From positions 248,001 through 312,000 of the forward strand of contig NZ_JAUXZE010000035.1 in NCBI RefSeq assembly GCF_030694085.1: a stretch of DNA of 64,000 nucleotides, in the 5' to 3' direction. The stretch is from Tabrizicola sp. (GTDB taxonomy: Bacteria > Pseudomonadota > Alphaproteobacteria > Rhodobacterales > Rhodobacteraceae). Position numbers and translations under genes: made by a program. Shown here in pieces: positions 35,847-43,541 of the stretch. Each line of letters opens with the position of its first letter. Position 1 is the stretch's first letter. The notes beneath the pieces are model-generated. The model was given only the letters and a program-made list of their open reading frames with translations, searched no databases and had not been told where the DNA came from.

Positions 35847-37205
35847 TCAGGCCGTTCTGACCGGTTTTCGCATCGTGACCAGCTCTTCGGCCATCGTGGG
35901 ATGGACCGCGCAAGTGCGGTCAAAATCCTCTTTGGTGGCGCCCATGCCGATCGCGATGGCCGCAAGCTGGATCATTTCGCCCGCTTCGGGTGCGACGATG
36001 TGGCAACCCAGGACCTTGCGGCTGGACTGGCTGACGATGAGTTTCATCAGCACCCGGTCCTGCTTGCCCGCAAAGAGCGTCCGCATCGGACGAAAGGCGG
36101 TGGAGTAGACCTCGATCGGCTCCTGCTCCTTCGCGGCTTCCTCGGACAGACCCACGCTGCCCATCTCGGGCTGGGTGAAAATGGCCGAGGCGACGAGCGT
36201 ATGGTCGAAGGCGGTCGGCTTGGCGCCGAAGACGGTGTCGGCGAAGGCGTGCCCCTCGCGGATCGCGACGGGGGTCAGGTTCACCCGACCGGTCACGTCG
36301 CCGACGGCAAAGACCGACGGGACGGCAGTCTGGCTGAACTTGTCCACCGGGATCTCGCCGTTGCGGCCAAGCGTCAGGCCCAGCGCCTCCAGCCCCAGGC
36401 CGGCGGTGTTGGGCCGCCGGCCGGTGGCGTAGAGCACCATGTCAAATTCGCGCTCGGTCCCGTCGGTGGCGACGGCGCGGATGCCCGGCGCCGTCTTCTC
36501 CAGCCGCATCACGTCGGTGCCGCAGTGCAGGTCCACCCCGCTTTGCCGCATGGCGTTGGCCACGTGGCCCCGTGCTTCGTCGTCAAAGCCGCGCAAAATC
36601 TGCGCTCCCCGGTAGTACTGGCTGACTTCGACGCCCAAGCCTTTCAGGATGCAGGCGAATTCGCTGGCGATGTAGCCGCCCCCCACCACCAGCGCCCGCT
36701 TTGGCAGCACCGGCAGGTGGAACATCTCGTTCGAGGTGATGGCAAGCTCGCGCCCAGGGAAATCCGGCACGAAGGGCCAGCCGCCGGTGGCGACCAGGAT
36801 GTGCTTTGTGGTGAATTCAGCCCCCGAAGCCAGGCGGACGCGGTGCGCATCGACGATCACCGCGCGTTCGTCGTGGATGATGACGCCCGCGGACTTCAGT
36901 GTATTCCGGTAGGCGCCTTCCAGGCGGTCCAGTTCAGTCTCAAGCCGGGTGCGGAAATGGGTCCAGTCGAAACCGCCTGCCGTCACGTCCCAGCCATATT
37001 CGCGCGCCTCGGCGATGGCTTCGGGATAGGCCGACGCGAAGACCATCAGCTTCTTCGGCACGCAGCCCCGGATGACGCAGGTGCCGCCCATCCGGCTTTC
37101 CTCGGCCAGACCAACCTTCGCGCCATACTCGCCCGAAGCGATCCGCGCCGCCCGCACACCGCCGGAGCCACCGCCGATGACGAAGAGATCATAGTCGAAC
37201 GTCAT
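35847..37205 (-). CDS. gor: glutathione-disulfide reductase
   Basis: 452 residues: N-terminal FAD motif FVIGGGSGGVRAAR, redox-active disulfide Cys43-Cys48 in GGTCVIRGCVPKK, second dinucleotide motif GGGYIASEFA, FAD motif VFAVGDVTG and C-terminal HPTMAEEL with the catalytic His. The CVIRGC wording fits the plant/cyanobacterial/alphaproteobacterial glutathione reductases. The chosen ATG has AGGGG 7 nt upstream. Confidence 0.92.
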   Translation of the reverse strand: MTFDYDLFVIGGGSGGVRAARIASGEYGAKVGLAEESRMGGTCVIRGCVPKKLMVFASAYPEAIAEAREYGWDVTAGGFDWTHFRTRLETELDRLEGAYRNTLKSAGVIIHDERAVIVDAHRVRLASGAEFTTKHILVATGGWPFVPDFPGRELAITSNEMFHLPVLPKRALVVGGGYIASEFACILKGLGVEVSQYYRGAQILRGFDDEARGHVANAMRQSGVDLHCGTDVMRLEKTAPGIRAVATDGTEREFDMVLYATGRRPNTAGLGLEALGLTLGRNGEIPVDKFSQTAVPSVFAVGDVTGRVNLTPVAIREGHAFADTVFGAKPTAFDHTLVASAIFTQPEMGSVGLSEEAAKEQEPIEVYSTAFRPMRTLFAGKQDRVLMKLIVSQSSRKVLGCHIVAPEAGEMIQLAAIAIGMGATKEDFDRTCAVHPTMAEELVTMRKPVRTA

Positions 37206-37304
37206 GCCAGGCCCCTGTGCCATTGCCGTGCGACAGAGCTATTCCGTCCCGCGCCGGGACGAAAGACCTAAAGGCGCGCTTTTGCGTTACCGAGCCGGAG
37301 GCGA

Positions 37305-38090
37305 CTAGTCCAGATCGGCAAAGATGTTGCGGCTTTCGGTGATGTCGACCGACCCGGTCTCGACCTTGCCCGAGTTGATGTCGCGCACCGTCACCCGCCC
37401 GTCACCGTGGCCGATGACCACCACGTCGCAGATGTCGATGAAAAGTCCGTTCTCGACCACCCCGGGGATCTGGTTCAGCACCAGCGCAAGTTGCCGGGGA
37501 TTGCCGATCCGCTTGAGGTTGAGGTCCAGAATGTAATGCCCCTCGTCGGTGATCAGCGGTACATCCTTGGCCATCCGCAACGCCACATCGCGGGCCATCA
37601 CGTCCAGGCTGTAAAGCGTCTCTTCAATCAGGGCCTTGGTCGTCTGCCAGCCGAAGGGGATCACCTCGACCGGCAATGGGTAGGCCCCAAGCTGGGCCAC
37701 TTCCTTGGCCGCGTCGGCGATCACGATCATCCGGTCGCTGGCCGTTGCCACGATCTTTTCCTGCAACAGCGCGGCACCACCGCCCTTGATGAGGTTGAGG
37801 TTCTGGTCGAACTCATCCGCGCCGTCGATGGTCAGGTCAAGCCACCGGGTCTCGTCCAGGCCCACCACCTTCAGACCGACACCGCGCGCCAGATCCGCAG
37901 TCCTCGCCGAGGTCGCAACGCAAGTCACCTGCAAGCCTTCGTCCCGCACCCGTTCGGCCAGGCAGCGCACCATCCAGGCCGCAGTCGATCCGGTGCCAAG
38001 CCCCAGCTTCATTCCGTCCTCGACGAAATCCACTGACCTGCGCGCGGCGACGAACTTGGCCTGATCGATCGGCGAAAGCTCTGCAGCCAT
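37305..38090 (-). CDS. rpiA: ribose-5-phosphate isomerase A
   Basis: 261 residues. GLGTGSTAAWMV (phosphate loop), DGADEFDQNLNLIKGGG with catalytic Asp residues and LLQEKIVATAS are the RpiA signatures. It interconverts ribose 5-phosphate and ribulose 5-phosphate in the pentose phosphate pathway. The C-terminus carries a 30-residue extension after NGLFIDICDVVVIG.. that is common in alphaproteobacteria. Confidence 0.93.
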   Translation of the reverse strand: MAAELSPIDQAKFVAARRSVDFVEDGMKLGLGTGSTAAWMVRCLAERVRDEGLQVTCVATSARTADLARGVGLKVVGLDETRWLDLTIDGADEFDQNLNLIKGGGAALLQEKIVATASDRMIVIADAAKEVAQLGAYPLPVEVIPFGWQTTKALIEETLYSLDVMARDVALRMAKDVPLITDEGHYILDLNLKRIGNPRQLALVLNQIPGVVENGLFIDICDVVVIGHGDGRVTVRDINSGKVETGSVDITESRNIFADLD

Positions 38091-38172
38091 GACAGTCCCC
38101 CTGTTTTTCCAACCCCGAATAGCGCAATCGGCCAGAAAGGGCGAGAGGCTTGAATGGCGACAGACCGTTGCG

Positions 38173-38736
38173 CTAGTCGGCCTTTTCCGGTCCCGCCCCC
38201 TCTTGCCCTACTACGGCTTTTGCAACCTCGGCCCCGGTCAGCGCACCGTTGCCATCGGCATCCAGCGACATGAGCCCGCGCAGGAACCCGGCCTCGTCTT
38301 CGCCCAGCGCGCGCAGGCCGGCAAGTCGGCCCTGTGCCGCCAGTTCGGCCACATCGACCCGGCCGTCGCCATCCGCATCCGCCGCAAGGAACTGCCGCTC
38401 CATCCGACCACGGGCGTCAGAACTGGCGGCACGCTGGCTGACCTGCAGCTCAGACCGGGTGACGGTCCCGTCGGCATCAAGGTCCATCGCCAGGAAGCGC
38501 CGCAGGGCCGAGGCCCGCGCCGCAGCGCGTTCCAGCGCGATATGTTCGTCGATCCCCGCCAGCGTCAGCCCCTCGGGCCCGCCGAAGCCCGCAATGAGGT
38601 CGGTCACCCGGCCCGCAAACCGTTCGGGGTCCTTCTGCATCGCCTTCTGCAGCGCCGTCGCTTCGGTCGCAGTCTCTTGCGCCATCGCCGCAAGCGGCCA
38701 GACCAGAAGTGCCAGGATCACCAGTGCCCGTGCCAT
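38173..38736 (-). CDS. exported EF-hand calcium-binding protein
   Basis: 187 residues with a signal peptide ending near AMAQ. Three canonical EF-hand loops are visible: DLDADGTVTRSE, DADGDGRVDVAE and DADGNGALTGAE. A helical region with EGLTLAGIDEHIALERAAAR precedes them. It likely binds Ca2+ in the periplasm; the partner is unknown. The ATG has GGAGG 6 nt upstream. It lies upstream of rpiA on the same strand and may be cotranscribed. Confidence 0.85.
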   Translation of the reverse strand: MARALVILALLVWPLAAMAQETATEATALQKAMQKDPERFAGRVTDLIAGFGGPEGLTLAGIDEHIALERAAARASALRRFLAMDLDADGTVTRSELQVSQRAASSDARGRMERQFLAADADGDGRVDVAELAAQGRLAGLRALGEDEAGFLRGLMSLDADGNGALTGAEVAKAVVGQEGAGPEKAD

Positions 38737-38918
38737 CAATCCCCTCCTTCGGATGTCGCGCGACAGTCTGGCGGGGAAATGGTTGACGGCTGGTTAACCA
38801 CGACCGGGATCTTCCGGCGACCCGGCGGCACAACCGGACGACAAAGGGCCGAGAAGGAGTCGCTTTTCGCCCTGCGGCGACGCTAGACTTGCGCAAGGCT
38901 TCCGTCAGAGGACCGACG

Positions 38919-39599
38919 ATGTACACGCTGCACTACGCCCCCGACAACGCCTCGCTGATCATCCGACTGGTGCTGGACGGGGCGGGCATTCCCTATCGAA
39001 CGGCGCTGGTCGACCGGGCGACGCGGCAGCAGGACAGCGCGGCTTACCGGGCGCTGAATCCGACCGGGCTGATCCCGACGCTGGAGACCCCGAACGGCCC
39101 GATCTCGGAAACCGGCGCGATCATTCTGTGGCTGGTGGATACGCATCGGCTTGGTCCCGCTCCGGCAGACTCCGACCGCCCGGTCTTCCTGAAATGGCTC
39201 TTCTTCCTGTCGAACACCGTCCAAGCCGAGCTGCGCCAGATTTTCTACCCGCACCTATATGCCCCAGCCGACGGCCATCGCGCGCATTATGAAATCGTGT
39301 CGGCCCGAATAAAGCGCCATTTCGCACTTCTCGATGCGGCGGCAAGCGCGCTGCCGAAGCTGTTCGCCCCTGGGCGGCCATTGGGTGTTTACATATTGGT
39401 TCTGACCCGTTGGGCCGCACTTTACCCGGTCGACGGGTCGCGCTGGCTGGACATGGCCGACTTCCCGACGCTGGCGGCTTTGGCCCGCGCGCAAGAGGCC
39501 CGCGTCGAGACCCGGGTCATCGCCCGGGCCGAGGGGTTGGGTCCGCATCCCTTTACCCGTCCCGAACTTCCGAACCCGCCGGAAGGAAGTGTCCTGTGA
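38919..39599 (+). CDS. glutathione S-transferase family protein, copy 1
   Basis: 226 residues. The thioredoxin-like N-terminal domain starts YTLHYAPDNASLIIRLVLDG and includes the glutathione-contact segment NPTGLIPTLETPNGPISETG. The helical C-terminal domain follows. There is no obvious catalytic Cys, and Tyr2/Ser positions are ambiguous. GAGG lies 7 nt upstream. The next gene is a paralog, so this is a tandem duplication. Confidence 0.85.
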   Translation: MYTLHYAPDNASLIIRLVLDGAGIPYRTALVDRATRQQDSAAYRALNPTGLIPTLETPNGPISETGAIILWLVDTHRLGPAPADSDRPVFLKWLFFLSNTVQAELRQIFYPHLYAPADGHRAHYEIVSARIKRHFALLDAAASALPKLFAPGRPLGVYILVLTRWAALYPVDGSRWLDMADFPTLAALARAQEARVETRVIARAEGLGPHPFTRPELPNPPEGSVL

Positions 39600-40261
39600 C
39601 CCTGACCCTGCACCATGCACCCGACTTCGCCTCGACCATCGTCCGCTTCGCGCTGGAAGAGCTGGAACTGCCGCACACGCTTGCCATCGTCGACATCGAC
39701 GGCGGGACGCTGGCGTCACCCGAATACCGCCGGGTGAACCCGGTCGGGCTGATCCCGGCGCTGGAAACCGACGAAGGCCCGATGTTCGAGACGGCGGCGA
39801 TCCTCTTGTGGCTGGTGGACCGGACCGGGCGGCTTGGCCCCGGACCGACCGCCCCTGATCGGGGGCCGTTCCTGTCCTGGCTCTTTTTCACCTCGAACGC
39901 GCTGCACCAGGCGGCCCTGGCGATGTTCTACCCGCACCGTCCGGCCGGAGAGGCGAACTCGGCCGCCGCCCAGGCCGCCGCCCACGACCAGATCGTCGCG
40001 CGGCTGGGGCTGATCGAGGCGATGATCGCGACCCAGGCCCCGCGCTGGCTGTCGCCGGATCATCCCGGTGTGCTGGGCTACTACATCGGGATGCTGGTGC
40101 GCTGGCTGATCCTTCTGCCGCCCGCACCCTACGGTATCGACCTCGACCATTTCCCGCACCTCAAAGCCGTCCTTGCCGCGCATGAAACGCTGCCCGCAGC
40201 ACAGCGTGTTGCGGCCTCGGACGGCCTCGGCCTCACCCCTTTCACTCATCCAGGTACCTGA
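39596..40261 (+). CDS. glutathione S-transferase family protein, copy 2
   Basis: 221 residues, GTG start overlapping the stop of copy 1 (GTGA). LTLHHAPDFASTIVRFALEE and NPVGLIPALETDEGPMFETA align with copy 1 throughout, but the two have drifted apart considerably, so they are an old duplication, perhaps a heterodimer. Its stop overlaps the sdaA start (TGATG). Confidence 0.84.
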   Translation: MTLTLHHAPDFASTIVRFALEELELPHTLAIVDIDGGTLASPEYRRVNPVGLIPALETDEGPMFETAAILLWLVDRTGRLGPGPTAPDRGPFLSWLFFTSNALHQAALAMFYPHRPAGEANSAAAQAAAHDQIVARLGLIEAMIATQAPRWLSPDHPGVLGYYIGMLVRWLILLPPAPYGIDLDHFPHLKAVLAAHETLPAAQRVAASDGLGLTPFTHPGT

Positions 40262-41640
40262 TGTTCCTCTCAGTTTTCGACATGTTCAAGGTCGGCATCG
40301 GCCCATCCTCGTCCCACACGATGGGCCCAATGGTCGCCGCCGCCCGCTTCCTTGACACGATGCGCGCCTCGCCCTTCAATTTCCGCGGGCTGAAGGCCTC
40401 GCTGCACGGATCGCTGGCCTTCACCGGGGTCGGCCATGCCACGGACCGCGCGACGATCCTCGGCCTCGCCGGGTTCGAACCCGCCACCTACGACGCCGAT
40501 AGGGCCGATGCGGCGCTGGCGAAGATCAAGGAAACGCAGGTGATCGAGGCCCCCGGCCTTGGCCCCCTGGCCTTCGATCCTGGCCGTGACCTGGTCTTCG
40601 ACTACGGCCCGGCGCTGCCCGGCCACGCCAACGGGATGATCCTGAGGGCCACGGATGCCCAAGGCGACGTGATCTTGACCGAGACCTACTATTCCATCGG
40701 CGGCGGCTTCGTGCTGACCGAGGCGGAACTGGCCGAGGCCGGGGGCGCCAGGTCGAAGGCCAGGGCCGACGTGCCCTACCCGTTCGAGACGGCGGCAGAA
40801 ATGCTGGAAATGGCGCAGAAATCCGGTCTGACCATCGCCCAGATGAAGCGCGCCAACGAGGTGAAGTTCCGCACCAATACCGAGCTGGAGGCCGGAATAA
40901 ACCGCATCTGGCAGGTGATGAACGACTGCATCTCGCGCGGGATGCTGGGCGAGGGCATCCTGCCCGGCGGGCTGAAGGTGCGCCGGCGGGCCAAGGGCAT
41001 CCACGACGCGCTTCTGGCCGAACGCGGGCTGAACCTGACGCCTCCGCACACGATCAACGACTGGATGTCGTTGTACGCGATGGCGGTGAACGAAGAAAAC
41101 GCCGCCGGTGGCCAGGTCGTCACCGCCCCCACCAACGGCGCCGCTGGCGTGGTCCCTGCCGTGATCCGCTATTACCTCGACCATGTGCCGGGCGCATCCC
41201 AGGCCAAGGTCGCCGATTTCCTCCTCACCGCCTCGGCCATCGGCGGGCTTTGCAAGCATAACGCCAGCATCTCCGGCGCCGAATGTGGCTGCCAGGCCGA
41301 GGTCGGATCGGCCGCCGCAATGGCCGCCGCAGGATTGGCCGCCGTGCTGGGCGGCACGCCGGAACAGGTGGAAAACGCGGCCGAAATCGCGCTGGAACAT
41401 CACCTTGGCATGACCTGCGACCCGGTCAAGGGCCTGGTCCAGGTGCCGTGCATCGAGAGGAACGGCCTTGGCGCGATCAAGGCCGTCTCCGCCGCCAGCC
41501 TCAGCTTGCGCGGCGACGGCCAGCACCTCGTCTCCCTTGACGTCTGCATCGAAACCATGCGCCAGACCGGCCGCGACATGCATGAGAAATACAAGGAAAC
41601 CTCGCTCGGCGGCCTTGCCGTGAACGTGCCGAACTGCTGA
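40261..41640 (+). CDS. sdaA: L-serine ammonia-lyase (single-chain, iron-sulfur type)
   Basis: 459 residues. GIGPSSSHTMGPM is at the N-terminus, and VTAPTNGAAGVVPAV and LCKHNASISGAECGCQAEVG follow with the cluster Cys residues; the further Cys lies in MTCDPVKGL. It deaminates serine to pyruvate using a [4Fe-4S] cluster. It is translationally coupled to two GST genes, an unusual neighbour set. Confidence 0.93.
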   Translation: MFLSVFDMFKVGIGPSSSHTMGPMVAAARFLDTMRASPFNFRGLKASLHGSLAFTGVGHATDRATILGLAGFEPATYDADRADAALAKIKETQVIEAPGLGPLAFDPGRDLVFDYGPALPGHANGMILRATDAQGDVILTETYYSIGGGFVLTEAELAEAGGARSKARADVPYPFETAAEMLEMAQKSGLTIAQMKRANEVKFRTNTELEAGINRIWQVMNDCISRGMLGEGILPGGLKVRRRAKGIHDALLAERGLNLTPPHTINDWMSLYAMAVNEENAAGGQVVTAPTNGAAGVVPAVIRYYLDHVPGASQAKVADFLLTASAIGGLCKHNASISGAECGCQAEVGSAAAMAAAGLAAVLGGTPEQVENAAEIALEHHLGMTCDPVKGLVQVPCIERNGLGAIKAVSAASLSLRGDGQHLVSLDVCIETMRQTGRDMHEKYKETSLGGLAVNVPNC

Positions 41641-41645
41641 CAAGC

Positions 41646-41669
41646 CTTTCACATTTGCACAAATATCCC
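41646..41669 (-). repeat. short dispersed repeat (GGGATATTT type), copy 2
   Basis: Plus-strand CTTTCACATTTGCACAAATA followed by TCCC, 5 nt after the sdaA stop. It matches the inverse of copy 1 (14723-14746) except around the central dinucleotides. Confidence 0.65.
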
Positions 41670-41825
41670 CGCGCGGCGCGCACGCCCGAGCCCTTTGCGC
41701 GTCCTTCACGCGCAATGGGCGAGACAAAAGACTTGCGCGTCAGCGCTCAATCTGAAAACCGCCCGAACCCGGGCGATGTCGCTTTCAGGCAGGCATCCGC
41801 CCTCGCCACAGGCTAGCCCTGCCGC

Positions 41826-42761
41826 ATGACCCGCGACACGACCCTTCAGGGCGTCCTGCTGATGCTCGTCTTCTGCGCACTTGCGCCGTTGCTGGACGTG
41901 GGCGCGAAACTGGCCGCCGAGAATGGCGTGCCGGTCGGCCAGGTCACCGCCGCCCGCTTCGTCGTGCAGACCGCGCTGATGCTGCCCGTTGTCCTGCTGA
42001 TGCGCCTCTCCGTCCGGTTGGACGCCCGGGCGCTGGGCTACACCACGCTGCGTGCCGCCCTCCTTCTCGTTTCGACCTATGCCTTCGTGTCGGGCATCCA
42101 GGTCATGCCCATCGCCGACGCCCTGGCCATCGTCTTCGTCGAGCCGTTCATCCTGCTGATTCTCGGCAGTATCATCTTCGGCGACCAGGTCGGCCCCCGC
42201 CGGATCGCGGCCTGCGTCGTGGGCTTCTGCGGCGCGCTTCTGGTGATCCAGCCTTCGCTCGCCGCCTTCGGCCTCGTGGCGCTCTGGCCCCTGGCCACCG
42301 CCGTCCTCTTCGCGCTCTACATGCTGGTCACACGGGCCATTTCCGGCTGGATGCACCCCGTCACCATGCAGTTCCACACCTCCTGGACCGGGCTTCTCTT
42401 GTGCCTGCCGGTGATGGTCCTGGCCGATGGGTCCGGGATCGTGTCGCTGGACCCGATCTGGCCGCAGGGCTGGAACTGGCTCTGGCTGTTCATGGTCGGG
42501 TTCTGGGCTGCGGTCAGCCACATGTGCATGACATATGCGCTGAAATTCGCACCCTCCGCGACGCTTGCGCCGCTGCATTACTTCGAGATCGTGACCGCCG
42601 TGATCCTGGGCTACCTGATCTTCGACGACTTCCCCAATGCGATGACTTGGGCCGGGATCGCCGTCATCGTCTCCTCCGGCCTCTACATCATCCACCGCGA
42701 GCGGCTGGCCGCCCGGGCCAAGCGGTCCGCCCCGGTCACCGTGCTTCCCGAAGCGCTCTGA
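41826..42761 (+). CDS. DMT-superfamily (EamA) transporter
   Basis: 311 residues with ten predicted membrane helices in two EamA repeats. Landmarks are RFVVQTALMLPVVLLMRL, ALAIVFVEPFILLILGSIIF and PLHYFEIVTAVILGYLIFDD. It exports or imports a small metabolite of unknown identity. The last 26 bp overlap the end of the convergent thiN gene. Confidence 0.86.
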   Translation: MTRDTTLQGVLLMLVFCALAPLLDVGAKLAAENGVPVGQVTAARFVVQTALMLPVVLLMRLSVRLDARALGYTTLRAALLLVSTYAFVSGIQVMPIADALAIVFVEPFILLILGSIIFGDQVGPRRIAACVVGFCGALLVIQPSLAAFGLVALWPLATAVLFALYMLVTRAISGWMHPVTMQFHTSWTGLLLCLPVMVLADGSGIVSLDPIWPQGWNWLWLFMVGFWAAVSHMCMTYALKFAPSATLAPLHYFEIVTAVILGYLIFDDFPNAMTWAGIAVIVSSGLYIIHRERLAARAKRSAPVTVLPEAL

Positions 42762-43404
42762 TTGCCGCGTCCAGCCTGCGGCGCGGCAGGATCACCAGCA
42801 TCCCGCGCCGGTCGAACTCCAGCACCACCCGCCGCGCCACCGCGCGGTTCGAGGTGCCGATCATCCCGTCCGGGGCGAAACTGATTCCCTCGATCGGCCA
42901 TTCCAGGCCCGCGCTGCGCCCGGTGACCTGCGACATCGGAAACAGTGACACCGGCTCTCCGGGGGCGACGGTCAGCGTCAGGCGGGGCGGAGCCGCGAAG
43001 GCAAGGTCCTGCGGGCCGATCAGGATGCAGCCGCGGTCTGCCCGCGCGACAAGGGTGGAAAACGCCGCAAGTCCGTGGTCCAGCCGCGCACCGGCAAAGC
43101 CCAGCGCCAGGATCAGCGGCGCGTCTATGGACCGCAGCGCCTTGTCAAAGTCGGTTGTCGCCTGCTCTGGCACAAGATACTGACGTTCCAAGGGAATCTC
43201 GGCCCGCGCCGCAGCCGAGATCGAATCCATGTCGCCGATCACGGCCTGGGGCGCGACGCCAAAGCGCAGCAGGCGGTCCGCCCCGCTGTCGGCCGCCACG
43301 ACCAGGGGCGCACGCGCCAGTGCAAGCTTAAGGTCACGTGCGGAAAACGGTCCACCCCCGGCCAGGGTTACACCGTGGGTTGACTGGACAATCGGCGAAT
43401 TCAT
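42736..43404 (-). CDS. thiamine diphosphokinase
   Basis: 222 residues. VVAADSGADRLLRFG, IGDMDSIS, TTDFDKALRSI and LGFAGARLDHGLAAF are the thiamine pyrophosphokinase motifs (Asp residues binding Mg-ATP). It converts thiamine to thiamine diphosphate. The start chosen is the ATG before NSPIV; a longer reading is possible. Confidence 0.88.
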   Translation of the reverse strand: MNSPIVQSTHGVTLAGGGPFSARDLKLALARAPLVVAADSGADRLLRFGVAPQAVIGDMDSISAAARAEIPLERQYLVPEQATTDFDKALRSIDAPLILALGFAGARLDHGLAAFSTLVARADRGCILIGPQDLAFAAPPRLTLTVAPGEPVSLFPMSQVTGRSAGLEWPIEGISFAPDGMIGTSNRAVARRVVLEFDRRGMLVILPRRRLDAAIRALREAR

Positions 43405-43541
43405 GTAAGACTGTATCCAATTAAGGCAGGATTCCTGGGGTCCGGCCACAATCAATCCATCAAATTACCCCTGTCTGTCCATGCATTAGGACCGTCTCGG
43501 AGTAGTATGTAGTAGCGAGCAAGGCGAAAGGCTGTCCAGCG

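Noticed and set aside
40465..40480. GGTTCGAACCC resembling a tRNA T-loop
   Set aside because: It lies inside the sdaA coding sequence, and no acceptor or anticodon stems surround it. No tRNA was found in the window.
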